Under the pieces are notes generated by a model. It was not told the DNA's origin, did no database searches, and worked only from the letters and a program-made list of their open reading frames with translations. The position numbers and the translations under genes were made by a program. From contig CM051457.1 of the NCBI GenBank assembly GCA_028274465.1, positions 100,997,982 to 101,061,981 of the forward strand: 64,000 nucleotides of DNA, read 5' to 3'. The stretch comes from Plantago ovata. Lineage: Eukaryota > Streptophyta > Magnoliopsida > Lamiales > Plantaginaceae. Positions 50,336-62,073 of this stretch are shown here, piece after piece (positions within the stretch are counted from its first letter, which is position 1; each line of letters starts with the position of its first letter).

Positions 50336-50660
50336 GGTCCTATTACCGACGGATGGTATCCGGTAACAGGGTACCGATCCGTCGGTACGCCTTTACCGAC
50401 GGATCGGCAACCACTTACCGACGGATAAATAGCCCGTCGCTATTTTATCCGTCGGTAATGCCTTTACCGTCGTTTCTTATCCGTCGCTAAATTTAGCGAC
50501 GGATAATACCGACGGACTGACGAATAAGGGCGTTGACCAGCCCTTATTCGTCTGACCGACGGATAAATTTATCCGTCGGTGACGGATAACGTTATCCGTC
50601 GGTTATGACCGGTTGACTTAGTCAACCGGTACTTACCGACGGATAACGTTATCCGTCGGT
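50336..50660. promoter_or_regulatory. CACTA subterminal repeat array, 3' side
   Basis: Repeated ACCGACGGATAA, TTAGCGACGGAT and their inverses form stems such as GACGGATAACGTTATCCGTC. These are presumed TNPA sites. A longer stem at about 50519-50552 pairs CGAATAAGGGCGTTGACC with its inverse. Confidence 0.8.
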
Positions 50661-50880
50661 AGTTTTTTTTTTTTTGATTGTTTTATTATTTTTCTTGATA
50701 ATTGTAGAACAACCTGTTTAATAATATAAATTTATGTACTAAAAATTAATAATCATTAAATTTGAATTGAAAATAAAATTCAATATAATTCGATTCTTCA
50801 AAATAGAAAAACGTTTACTACAAATGTAAATGTGAAAGTTTTACAATCGTACTACAAATGCCCAACTAAAATGTCAAAAT

Positions 50881-52825
50881 CTAGGGACGAAGACCACTAG
50901 AACCACGACCACTGGAACCCGAAGGAGCATGAGAACTACCTTGCAAACCCGCACTCCCCGCCGTACCAGGGCTCCCCTCCCCGGTCTGAAACACAGCTGC
51001 CTCTGCGAACGGGTCCATGCCAATGGGATGCTTCTCCAGCAGGTTCTTCAGCACGAAATTCTGCGTCTCCACCTGACACAAGTAATGATCGATGTAGTTA
51101 AGAATATGAAAGATAGATGCAAGCAATGTAAATGAGCATACAAGTGGTTATACATCTACATGAGATATCAACATAATATTAGCATACAAGTGAATATACC
51201 TGAGACACAAGTGTCTCCTGAATGCTCATCATCCTAGCATTCTCGGCCCTAAGTGCTGCCATCTCCTCAGCCAATCGAGAATCTGTGTTGGAGGTAGAAC
51301 CGGATGAGCGCTGAAATGATTCAGCTGCAAGAGAACGTCCCAAGTTCCCTAAGCCATAGATCGACCACTTAGGGCCAGGAGGGTTCACCTCGAGGAAGGC
51401 AGCGTTCTCTTCCTCCATCGTAAGTATGTCACCCTTCTCTTGCATCTTAACCTTGTAAAAAGCCTCAACCTCCTCCTACAAGCAGTTAAGCAATACATGA
51501 GTTGATATATTGCAATACATATAGAAACTTTTTAAAAAGAAATACAGTACAAGTAACTCAAAGTACTCATTTATGTACTTACATTCAGTTTCTTGGCTTT
51601 CTTGCATGTCCACTTGCCGTTCTTGAACTTGGCATTTCTCACCATGGTCAAGTACGACTCAAATCCTTGTCCAGTGAGCCTCTGTTCATTTTGCAAAGTA
51701 ATAAGTGTCAGTGTTTACAATAAAATTTTAAGAATATTGAAAGTGACTGGAGTAAAGCACAAGTTAACTTACTGCATTGAGGTCACGAGTGGCCTGAGAC
51801 TGTGTGCCGAGATGGTGCTTCGAATAGTCCTCGTCTTCACCGGAGCTGCTTCTGTCCGCCCGTGCTCGATTCTTCTTGTTCTGATCTGCTAGGTCCTCGG
51901 CATCCTGTGTCTTCCAGTAAGCCAACCACAGAGGCCACTCGCTGTCGTGGATGAATCTAGGCTTCTCTCGAGACTCCTTAAGGTCGTGGACCTTGTCTCG
52001 GTAACAACGAGCACCAACAGTGTTGAAAACAAACCAAAGCTCCTTCAATAGCACGTTTGGCAAGTAGTAGTGTTTCTAACCACCAAAACAACCAATTTAG
52101 AACGACACAACAATCAATACAACAAGAACAAGATCAACGTAAGCACAATGGTGACTAACATATCACCCAAATATAGTGGCTAACATACCACTCACATTGC
52201 CCTAAAAAAACAACTAACACATGGTGACTAACATATCACCCAAATATAGTGGCTAACATACCACTCACGTAAATTTAGAATAAAAATAAAACAACGTTTA
52301 CTAAACATTTAAGATTGTTACAATACCCGCAACTCATCGAAGTAGAAGCCAATGACATGGTCAGGCAGCCTTGACCACTTCTCCCCACCACGGTCCTCAG
52401 ATGGTGTTGGAGCGATGAACTTCTGGTTGATGATGTCACCGATCTTCGAATGGGCAGATGGAGGGTAAAACCTATTATGATTGTTAAATACAAATAAGAA
52501 TGAATAAGCATAATAAAGTATACGTAATATGTCACAAGTTAAACAATAAACTAAACAGCAGAAAGTGTACTTACGCAGCTTTCCCGTTAGGGAACAGAAC
52601 AGGCTTCCCCTTATACATGGCACCCAGGGTCGGCGTCTCGTATGGGCAACCATCAGCAGGTAGGTTCGCAAATGGGTCAAACTTAGCCTTCTTCTTCCTA
52701 GTTGACGATGAGGAGCTACTCCCCTCCGATAATCCAATGATGGGTGGAACTACACCCTGCTCGTACCCTGGGGCTCCAGGAACTCGTAACTCGGGTGGAA
52801 TGTAGTTGCACCTAGGTTTCTTCAT
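50881..52825 (-). CDS. Intact six-exon TNPA-like gene (421 aa) of the nested CACTA element
   Basis: Exons read leftward at 52825-52575, 52471-52327, 52075-51773, 51681-51583, 51475-51200 and 51072-50881, all with GT-AG borders. They total 1266 nt without an internal stop. The ATG directly follows a TTTGCAG acceptor, as in the first element. The protein begins MKKPRCNYIPPELRVPG and includes FDPFANLPADGCPYETP, LKELWFVFNTVGARCYRDKV, FLEVNPPGPKWS, a probable coiled coil (RLAEEMAALRAENARMMSIQ) and a Gly/Ser-rich tail ending SSGLRP. By family analogy it binds the subterminal repeats. With no TNPD alongside, it could act only in trans. Confidence 0.88.
52130..52270. repeat. Two-copy tandem repeat in a TNPA intron
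   Basis: GGTGACTAACATATCACCCA followed by AATATAGTGGCTAACATACC occurs twice, spaced by about 75 bp, between exons 2 and 3. Confidence 0.8.
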
Positions 52826-53099
52826 CTGCAAATAAAACAATATCAAGGTTAGTATGATGATATGAAATATGCACGTACAATATAAAGCATTATCAATTAA
52901 CGTAAATGCACATACAAGTGAATATACATATAAATGACATAGCAACATAATTTATTACCAATTAAAGGTTCCTCCAACTCTAACTCTACAAAATGATCCT
53001 CGTGCAGGGCAAATTAATTTATATGTCTTATACAGATTTGAAGTTAACATTATAATCATTTTATTATTATGTTATAATCATTTCATTTAATTTTACGGA

Positions 53100-53430
53100 C
53101 AAATTATAATCATCAACCAACCATATCACCAATCAACCATATAACAAAAACATCTCTAGCCTAACATCATCAACCATATCACCAATTTACCAACCATCAA
53201 CAACATCATCTCTAGACTAGCATCATCAACAACCATATGAACATATCTCTAGCCTAACATTATCAACCATATCACCAATCAACCATATAACAACATCATC
53301 TCTAGCCTAACATCATCAACCTTATCACCAATCAACCAACCATCAACAACATCATCTCTAGCCTAGCATTGTCAACAACAACCATATGAACATCATCTCT
53401 AACCTAACATCATCATCATATCATCATCTC
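53100..53430. repeat. Minisatellite-like repeats in the CACTA leader intron
   Basis: Six or so irregular copies of a 50-60 bp phrase combine ATCATCTCTAGCCTAACAT, CATCAACCATATCACC and AATCAACCATATAACAA. The position corresponds to the repeat-bearing leader intron of the first element, though the sequence differs. 52826-53100 and 53430-53880 show no coding potential. Confidence 0.8.
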
Positions 53431-54107
53431 GAACCCATTTTCACTTTATTTCAAAACCCCCAAATTGAGCTACAAGTCTCGATTTTCATAAATTACTCTA
53501 TTTTATCGTATTCAACTACAAAATTAACCTTATATAAGTACATAACCTAGTTATGGAACATTAAATTCGATCAAATACAAAACTAAAAAAAGCCCTAAAT
53601 TGATCTAAGTCTCGATTTTAATTAACAAATCCACATTAACATAATCCAAAACTAACATTCAACTATAACAACTAATATCTACTTAATACTAACATACATT
53701 TCCATAATTTAAGAAATCCCCAAATTAATAAAATCCCAAAATCGATTCATTACTCAATTTTAACAACAATCAACTACACATTTAAGCAAAATATACTTGT
53801 ATCAACTACTATGTAACATACATTTCACAATTTAACCAACAATTGGATAATTCCCAAATTAAAAATCAAATAAGGGTTAGAGTTCATACCTTTGATTTTG
53901 CACAAATTGACCAAAAAAAATTCGAATTGAAGGTTGTTCCTTGTTCCTTGTGCAATAAGCTTCAATTTGCTACCAAAATGGATGAAAATGGTGAAGTTTT
54001 GAAGGAGAAATGGAGATGAGAAGAGAGAAAAACGAGAAGAAGAAGAAAGGAGAAGAAGAAACAATGGCATTCTGCAACTCCGCGGTCCGGTATAATCGAA
54101 GTTTACC

Positions 54108-54345
54108 GACGGATAAGCTTATCCGTCGGTAAGCTTAATTCTATTTTTTTTTAATTTTGTTTTAATATTTAGCGACGGATAAGTTATCCGTCGCTAAAAT
54201 ACCGACGGATTGGAACCTTTTAGCGACGGATAACGAACAAAGTGGTCAACTTTGTTCGTTATCCGTCATCCGTCGCTAAGTGACACCGATCCGTCGGTAT
54301 TTATCGACGGATAAAATCTGTCATTTTATCCGTCAGTAAATGATG
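54108..54345 (-). promoter_or_regulatory. CACTA subterminal repeat array, 5' side, next to the element leader
   Basis: Stems such as ACCGACGGATAAGC/GCTTATCCGTCGGT and TTAGCGACGGATAA precede the noncoding first exon (about 53890-54060) on the minus strand. This is where En/Spm elements have their promoter. Confidence 0.8.
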
Positions 54346-55004
54346 GATTTTTTGTACACAACCCAATACCCAATCTTCACAACCTCACTCAAGCCTCAAG
54401 CTCTGCATCACAATTCCGTCAACAACCCCAATTTCCCAATCTCCCCCAATTCGACCTAAAAACCCTAATTGCAACACTTGCCCAGAATCCCCAATTCCAA
54501 GAGATCTTGGCGGAGCAGGGTTATGTCAAGGAGGAGGAGAGACAGAATTTGGAGAGGGATTTGACGGAGATCTCTCTCTTTCCGAAGACGGCGACGAGTT
54601 TCTCTCACCTACCGGGGCAGAATGGGAGCTCGGGGAAGGAGAATGGGACGCCATCATTGTCATTGAAGATGATGACGGATGCTTTGATAGCGGCGATAGA
54701 CTTGGAGGAGAGGGCGAATGGAACGCTGGACAAGACATCACCGAACGAATTCACTCTCCGGCCGAGACACTCCAAACCCGTAATTGTTCAGATACCAAAG
54801 GCGACACGGTCGATGGAAATTCAGTATGCAGCGCTGGAGGTGACGCAACCAACAGGACCAGCGATTCTTCACAACACAGTCCTACGACCCCAACTAAACG
54901 GAACAATACCGGAGATTTCGCCAATGCACGTCAGAAACGTCAAAGGCGGAATGCTACAGAATCCCAGGACGGGGGAGTTGACCCGTGTTATTGATCCCAC
55001 ATCG

Positions 55005-58000
55005 ATGAAGATACTGTTCTGGAACCTGCGAGGAGGATGCAAGGTGGAAAAAATAGCGGAAGTTAAGAAATATGTGGATGAATATCAGCCAGTTACGTTC
55101 TGGTTTTCCTCATGGATACACGAGCAAACTTGAAGACTTCAGCGGCAAGAATTGCTCAGCTTGGCTATGCCAACAAACATATCACAACTCCACCAGCTGA
55201 TAATCCACAGATGGGAGGGTTTTGGATACTCTGGAATCAAGAGGACATACACATCAAAGAGTTACAGGCTACAGAGAGAATGATCCACTGCAGAGGAATC
55301 ATTCAGCAAACAAATCGTGAGGCGCTCATCTCCACAATCTATAACTATACACAACCATTACGCCAGCAACAGGTATGGTCTGACCTTAAAGCTTATAGTA
55401 CTTCAGTTCATTTGCCTTGGATAATTGGGGGGGGGGGGGGATTTTAATGCGGTCCTAGCCCCTTGTGAAAAAATAGGAAAAGCCCCGTTTAATTGGGCAC
55501 AATCGCGAGATTTTAACTGTCTAAATGATTGCAAGTTAATGGATTTAGGCTCTTCTGGTGCAACTTTTACTTATATTAATAAACAGTTTGCGGGTGATTT
55601 TGCTTGTAGCAAACTAGATAGAGCTTGTGGAAACCTTGAGTTTATGAGAGCTTATCCTCACTGTAAGGTTAGAAATATTGCCACACCAGTTTCTGATCAT
55701 ACTATGCTGCTTGTAGACTTGAACCCTCTTAACATACCTTTGTCTAGAAAGTTTAGATATGAAAATATGTGGGCAGAGGAATAAGTTTTTGAGCCAATGT
55801 TTGCATATCTATGGGCAACAGAAATTAATAAAACAGACTTCACATTTGCAAAAGGAGTGCAAAGTTTGGGTCAAGAAGCCATTAAATGGCCACTCACCAC
55901 TCTTAGCCAACTCAACTCCAAAATCAAACATCTGAAAAAAGAATACCAACTATGTTGGGAGCAACTACCCATAAATCCAGCTCAAGCTGGAATGAAAGAA
56001 CAACAAATTGCGCAAGAAATAAAACAGTTAAGTAAACAAAGAACAATATTCTGGAAACAAAGATCAAAAAGGAATTGGCTTCAATATGGGGATGCAAATA
56101 CAAAATACTTCCATGCATGTGCTTCCCATCAAAAGAGAAGAAAACATATTCATGGAATTAAGGACCAGTCTGGGAACTGGACTTATGATCATGAAGAAAT
56201 GATACAAGTATTCTACACCTTTTTAGGCTCAGAAAATTCCAACTGAGGCTGCTATCTTCCAAGATATACATGTACTAACTTTGACACAACAGGATCAGGA
56301 CATCCTCTTAATGGATGTAACAGAGGAGGACATTTGGAAGGCAATAACTATTATCAATCCAGATAAAGCCCCTGGGCCAGATGGGTTGAATAATAAGTTC
56401 TACCTTAACCATTGGGATATAATCAAAGATCAGGTCTTTGATATGGTTAAAATGTTCTTCCAACAAGGAACAATGGATCCCCTTCTTAATCAAACAACCA
56501 TTGTTCTTATACCCAAAAAACAAAGTCCCCAGATACCTGCTGATTTTAGACCCATCAGCCTCTGTAATGTAAGCTATAAGCTTATTTCAAAAATTCTAGT
56601 TAACAAGATGAGACCCCTTCTGGATAAAATTGTCTCTCCTTTCCAAAATGCTTTTGTTCCTCAGAGGAAAAGAAGTGATAATGTCATGATCACTCATGAA
56701 TTATTGCACTCCATGAATAAAAGAAGAAAAAACACAAAGCAAAGATATTTTGCACTAAAATTGGACATTGAAAAAGCTTATGATAGATTAGACTGGGATT
56801 TCATTGAACTAGCTCTTAGCAAATTCAATTTCCCATCTTCTTTTATCAAGCTAATCATGTCCTGTGTTAAAACTTGTTCTTTTACAGTCAAAGTTAACCA
56901 AATGGAATCACAAAAATGGTATCCAACAAGAGGTATTAGGCAGGGAGATCCTTTATCTCCTTACCTATTCATCCTCTGCCAAGAACTACTTGTCCACCTT
57001 GTACTTAAAAAAATTGAAAAGAAGGATATTGTGCCACTAAAAAGCTCAAGACAAGGTCCTAAAATTTATTTACTATATGTTTTGCTGATGATTGCATAAT
57101 GTTTGGAAAAGCTTCAATCCATTATGCTGAAAACATACTTCAAACATTACAAGAATATGGGCAAGCTTCAGGACAAAATGTGTGTTGGAAGAAGAGTAGA
57201 ATACTTTTCTCACCAAACACAGTAGTATTAAAGCAACAAATTACTCATTTACTTGGAGTAACTCACAATAAAGACTTGATAAGTACCTGGGACTGCCTTT
57301 TCTTTTAGGCAACAAAAAGAATGATCTCTTCCAAGATACCATCATCAAAGTTCAAAATAGAGTCAACACTTGGTATACAAAATTCTTATCTTATCCAGGG
57401 AGGCTAACCTTGATCAAGGTAGTCTCCAATACTATTCCTTCTTATTGTATGTCCATTGCTAGAATGCCTGCTACCTCTATAGCAAAAATTGAAGCAATAA
57501 ACAGACAATTTCTTTGGAATGCTGATAAAAATAAGCACAACAAAGGAAAAATAAAATGGACTAAAGTTTGCAGACCTAGCTATGAGGGAGGATTAGGATT
57601 GAGGGATCTTTCAACTTTAAACAAAGCATTTCTTTTAAAGCATTTGTGGCTTTTGCATACAGAAAAACCTTCTCTTTGGTATTCTGTATACAAAGCAAAA
57701 TATTTCCCTCACACCTCTTTCCTTGAAGCATCTGCAAAGCCTCAACAAAGTTGGTTTTGGAAAAATATTGTCAAGTTAAAAGAAGTTTTCTACTCTAACT
57801 TAATCTACCAGGTTGGAAGGGGACACACTATTAACTTCTGGATTGATTCTTGGTTACACAAGAAGAATCTCAGAGATTTTAATATTCATACAAATCCACA
57901 GCAAAAAGTGGCAGATTTCATACACAATGGAAGTTGGGATGTGGAAGCCTTACAACAAGTAGTCCCAGCAGACATTGTAAATGAAATTCTGGGTATACCT

Positions 58001-59110
58001 TTGCCAGATGATAATGAGAAACCAGATCTCCTGATATGGAATGGGCAAAAAAGTAGCACTTTCACTGTTAAAAGTGCTTATAATAATTTACTTGCACAAC
58101 AAATCACATTTGGCCCTCACTGGCCTTGGGATAAAATTTGGAAGCTCAAGGTCTTACCAAGAATTCAATATTTTGTCTGGCTTGGCATCCATAATAGGCT
58201 ACCAACTGCAGATAATCTTTACCAGAAAGGAATTATACAATCTCCAATCTGTTCTTTATGCCAGCAAGAAGAATAAAATATAAATCATATCCTTTTTCAT
58301 TGTTCTTGGTTTACTCCTATCAGACATAGGATTATGCAGAACAATTCAGAAATACACCTCTTATCTCAAGTGGTGTTTGAAATGATCCATAACCATCAGG
58401 CTCAACTCAACATTATCATCTTTGCATGGATGGCATGGAGAATAAGAAATGAAAAAAAAATTGGTAACAAAGAAATAACTATACCTCAAATCCATACTAG
58501 ACTACTCCAAGCAATTGAAGATAATAAACAGTTACAATCACAAGGCCATAAACACTAACACCAGGTGAAGATCCCTTGCCAATGGACTCCTCCAGCCCCA
58601 GGATTTTATTGCCTTAATGTGGATGGATCACATGACCCAAGCACAGGTTTGGTAGGGGCGGGGACAATTATAAGGAATCACTTGGGCAATATGATTATAT
58701 CAGGAGCAAAATTTTTGGGAAGAACTACTGCTGCATCTGCAGAAATACATGCCGTACATTTTGGTTTACAATTGTGTATCCGTATAGCTTGTCGGAAAAT
58801 TGTCATTCAGACTGACTCCAAATACCTCCTTTCATGTCTTCATATGGCAGAGCCAGCAGCAGCACACCAGGAGGTAGTGTTACAGAGCATAGATGAGCTA
58901 ATCAGTCATATGGAAGAAGTACAACCACTTTTTGTGTACAGAGAAGCCAACCAAGTAGCAGATGCATTGGCGGCAGAAGGAAGGAAAAAAACGTTTGGGC
59001 GGAGCACTGCAGAAGCACCAGTGCAATCATTTGTTTATATTTGGGACACTAGCCCAATTTGGCTTTCTAATGTAATTCTGAAGGATATGTCGTTTCTTTT
59101 CGTACCGTAA
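55005..59110 (+). pseudogene. LINE ORF2 (endonuclease, reverse transcriptase, RNase H), decayed
   Basis: The ATG at 55005 opens MKILFWNLRGG, the standard start of the AP-type endonuclease, with GDFN and SDH motifs at about 55440 and 55700. Reverse transcriptase blocks follow (ITIINPDKAPGPDGLNNKFY, ADFRPISLCNVSYKLISKIL, RGIRQGDPLSPYLF, FADD near 57090), then the zinc-binding region (KIWKLKVLPRIQYFVWL) and an RNase H (NVDGSHDPS, AEIHAV, QTDSKYLL) ending RKKTFGRSTAEAPVQ and WDTSPIWLS. Frame changes occur near 55100, at a run of 14 G (55427-55440), near 56250, just before FADD and near 57300, and in-frame stops near 55783, 58274 and 58557, so no product is expected. Confidence 0.88.
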
Positions 59111-59156
59111 ACACTTAAATTTTAATATATGCATGCTTTATTTCGAAAAAAAAAAC

Positions 59157-59450
59157 AATACTATAAAAATATGAGCCTCTGTTGAGGCTGGTGGCCGCCG
59201 CAGTTGAAGCCGCCTGCCTTAAGAGATTCGTAATACAACCAGCAGGGCGAGGAGTTGTCATGTTTTGAATGGGGTATTGGATATGAAAGATAACAGATAA
59301 AAAGCCTCTGGATGGATTGGAAACTCGAAAGGATAGACATTGCAAATCATATTCACTACATTATCATTTACCAACCAAACTTAACTTATCTTATCCTAGA
59401 GCCATAGTCAAAATAATTGGGTTCTCGATTTTTTGGAAATTCCTTATCAT
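59157..59450. other. Spacer downstream of the LINE
   Basis: A short GC-richer patch (59180-59260) has a minus-strand frame containing PRPAGCITNLLRQAAST. I do not recognise it and cannot support it as a gene. Confidence 0.35.
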
Positions 59451-60264
59451 GGTCACAAACATTTACAACTTGCACAAACATTTAACGGTGTTAAAATTTT
59501 CCGTTAGTTAACCTTTTATTTTTTCAAATTACACACAAACCTTTACAAAAAAATTTCAAATTACACAAAAAATAAATAAATATATATATATAAATAATTC
59601 AATTATTCCATTCAATACAAAAATACATTTCAAGATCCATAAATCAAACGGAAATATAATTCGAAATATGCTCGTGTACAACATGAGTTTTACATGATGC
59701 ACCTTAGAAAAAACCGTAAAAGTTTCCGAACTTAATTCATTCTTAATTAGAAAACACTGGATTTAATCGCTGCTTGTGTTGGCGTCTAATACGGGTTCTT
59801 CTTGATGCTTTACCTGACCGACTTTGGCATGTTCATCTTACTCGATCATGCTCTGTTTTGACTCTTTGGAGCTCTGTTGTGAGCTTTTGTCCATGTGTAT
59901 TGGTTTCGTGGTTGGGACTTGGGGTTCATTGTGCAGTTTTGGGGGTAATTTGTCCTTGAACTCATGTTAATTAATCCCTAGAGGATTTAATTAGCATACA
60001 AGTGGTGTATTCTTTTCTCAATAAAATATACTTTAGTCTTTAGTACTGTTATATTGTAGTAACAAACATGAAAACGAATATGTATGATCCGTCTGAAACA
60101 TATTTTGGTATTTGATTATTTACGGGTTTTAAATTTTTTTACTTTTCTTTTTGTGTAATTTAATTTTTCTGGCAAAAGCTTGTGTGTAATTTTAAAAAAA
60201 AAGGTTGACTAACAGAAAATTTAACACCGTTAAACGTTTTGTGCAAGTTGTAAATTTTTGTGAA
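59451..60264. mobile_element. Long-TIR non-autonomous DNA element (MULE-like), about 0.8 kb
   Basis: The left 140 bp or so from 59451 (TCACAAACATTTACAACTTG, AACGGTGTTAAAATTTTCCG, TAGTTAACC, CAAATTACACAAA) is repeated inverted at about 60125-60264 with roughly 80 percent identity. The centre (59600-60120) is unrelated AT-rich DNA. Long inverted ends of this kind suggest a Mutator-like MITE; the 9 bp duplication was not confirmed. Confidence 0.65.
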
Positions 60265-60660
60265 AAGTTTCAGTGCAATTTGGAATAAAACAAAGATTTC
60301 AGTGCATTTTGAAAAATATGAGTGCAAAATAAAATTTTTCCAAAGAAGAAGCATCTTGCATAGATATCACCCTGCGCTTTGCATTCTAACTCTAGCTGTT
60401 TGTTTTTAGTGTTAGACCTATATTTAGGAAAATAGAGCAGTTATTCGATTTTAATTGTTTTACCTTTTTTTTGGTATAAAGTCTCAACTCTTATAATCCA
60501 AAAAAAAAAATTTAGTACAAATACATCGATCCGTAGATTCAGATGGGCTATATCGAAGCCAACAAACAACAAACACCTACCATACTACTCCAAACTGGAC
60601 AAATATACTACTGAGAAAAACTGCACAGAACAGTACCTCTCTGTTAACTGGCTACTGTTT
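60265..60660. other. AT-rich spacer
   Basis: No gene or clear repeat was recognised. An A-run lies at about 60500-60510. Confidence 0.4.
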
Positions 60661-61010
60661 CTTTCTGAGTCGGCTCATAAAGAATAGAACAGGTATGCTA
60701 GCTTTTTGTTATCCAAACAACGCAATTTCACCATCTGCTTCACTTCGTTAATCACATTCAGGCAGACAGGCTTATTTGCAAACAATTTATCATTCCTCAT
60801 TCTCCAAAGCATATATACAGTTTCAGTGAAACTCATCTTTAGGAGAAGGGATTTCATCGATTTTCCGGCAGACACCCTCCTAATCCACGTCAATTCAGAC
60901 TGTAACTCACCTGGATTATGCTGCAAATTCAACCGATCAAGCAATTTCTTCCAAATCACTTTTGTGATCCTGCATCCAAAGAACAGATGTTGTACGCTTA
61001 TTCCTTTATC
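60661..61010 (-). mobile_element. LINE fragment, zinc-binding reverse transcriptase region
   Basis: The minus strand encodes QHLFFGCRITKVIWKKLLDR and a following WIRRVSAGKSMKSLLLKMSF and MLWRMRNDKLFANK, matching the region between reverse transcriptase and RNase H of plant LINEs. The RNase H is absent. It is a fragment, with no tail identified. Confidence 0.7.
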
Positions 61011-61119
61011 CTGTGCATGATAAATTTTATAGTTTGTGCACAATAACTTTTATAGTTTATGCACAATTACTTATAGTTTGCAAATATCTTATTTACTTTC
61101 CGCTATGTATCAACTTTGA

Positions 61120-61390
61120 TACTCATCTGTCCCAATCAATTTTATACGGATTACTTTTTTGGACGTCCCGATCAATTATTTACGTTTATATTTTTGGAAA
61201 GTACCCCACAACCCATCTATATTATTTTAAATGTGGAATTCACTTTTACACTTCTTTATTTCCTTTCACACTATTTTAATTCACTACTCCACATTTACAT
61301 TCAATATTAATATAATACTACCAAACAAAATCATTCATTAAAATCCGTGCAAAAAGCAAACGTAGACATATCATCGGGACGGAGTAAGTA
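61120..61390. mobile_element. Stowaway-like MITE, about 270 bp
   Basis: The left end TACTCATCTGTCCCAATCAA and the inverse of the right end (CGGGACGGAGTAAGTA, i.e. TACTTACTCCGTCCCG) are similar. Both contain the CTCCGTCCC core of Stowaway elements with TA at the borders. The ends are imperfect, so this is an old copy. Confidence 0.6.
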
Positions 61391-61699
61391 TATATTATGT
61401 GTTTGTTTGACTAATATGCAGGTTAAAGCTATAATATGTGAGTTACTACTAGGTGTGAACAATTATTTTTCCAAAAATAGATCCACCTATATCAGAGGTC
61501 CTGATATAATTGATTTCTTCTATCCTGGGGTGCAGACACGCAAAATGTGTCTAGTAAATAATTAAAATCATCAAATTAAATAATTTTAATATACTTCATT
61601 TGTGGCGTATCAAATTGTGCCACATGAAAATTGCGAAGAATTTAAAGCCACTTAATATTATTTCTCATGAAATAATTACGTAGAAAGGGTGGATTATTT

Positions 61700-61945
61700 C
61701 TAGCCAATCAAATGGTGTCACGAAATATTAACTGTGTCAATATTATTTTTACGTTTAAAAATAATGACATGGGAAAGAAGACTCAAACAGACCAATCATG
61801 ACACGCCACGTCATAAAATTGATGTAGTTATTAATTAATTGCAAGAAGTAAATACAGATAAGATCAAATTTGTATCGACCAATCAGAATTGGTCCTTCTC
61901 TTTTTTCGTCACCTATATAAGGAGCTCATTCTCCACCATAAAAAT
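61700..61945 (+). promoter_or_regulatory. Putative promoter upstream of the PMD inverted repeat
   Basis: A TATA box (CTATATAAGG, 61913-61922) is preceded by CCAAT boxes at about 61702, 61790 and 61879 and an ACGT element GCCACGTCA at 61805-61813. Transcription would run rightward into the PMD fragment. This is motif-based inference. Confidence 0.5.
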
Positions 61946-62073
61946 CACAATTTTCAGAAGCCAGGAAGATCGAAGACATGTCTGGGACAACTAGTAATAT
62001 TCCAACGGATGGAGTCCCCTTTAATGATCATCGTAGGGGCTGCTAGTGGTGAGAAACGTCGAACTCCATTTTC

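Larger units (their letters stand above)
50323..54359 (-). mobile_element. Non-autonomous CACTA element carrying only TNPA, nested in LINE ORF1
   Basis: Arrays of ACCGACGGATAA/TTATCCGTCGGT stems lie at both edges (50336-50660 and 54108-54345), with a TNPA gene on the minus strand between them. The outer ends read CACCACAAGAAC (50323) and TTTTTTGTACAC (54348-54359), a degenerate form of CACTACAAAAAA, so the exact limits and the 3 bp duplication are uncertain. Its leader (53880-54070) is homologous to that of the first element, but the TNPD gene between leader and TNPA is missing. It is younger than the LINE it splits. Confidence 0.85.
47780..54994 (+). pseudogene. LINE ORF1 (gag-like, CCHC zinc knuckle), disrupted
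   Basis: The frame from 47780 runs to a TGA at 48590-48592 and resumes in the same frame (CYIIRMKTPDDYMIAIAGGPW). It contains the conserved LINE ORF1 block (WVQLPELPVEYYEKSALLKI, RGRYARLCVEID) and a zinc knuckle CFICGKVGHLSSTC near 48970. The long charged and proline-rich tail has another in-frame TGA at 49955-49957. The frame is then split by the CACTA element and continues after it to a basic end (TKRNNTGDFANARQKRQRR) with the stop at 54992-54994, eleven bases before ORF2. The protein binds the element RNA in this family. Confidence 0.75.
47700..59156 (+). mobile_element. L1-type LINE, nearly full length, decayed and split by a CACTA element
   Basis: ORF1 (from about 47780, with a CCHC-type knuckle) and ORF2 (endonuclease, reverse transcriptase, zinc-binding part, RNase H; 55005-59110) lie in normal order, and a 3' UTR ends with a run of A at 59147-59156. 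A 4 kb CACTA insertion (about 50323-54359) interrupts ORF1. Several stops and frame changes show it is long inactive. The 5' end is approximate and no target duplication was identified. Confidence 0.88.

Noticed and set aside
53100-53430. Regular repeats that could suggest a CRISPR-like array
   Set aside because: Units are irregular, contiguous and AT-rich within a plant transposon intron; no spacers or cas genes.
59115-59345. 76-codon minus-strand frame downstream of the LINE tail
   Set aside because: Unrecognised, overlaps the LINE poly-A, no regulatory or splice support.
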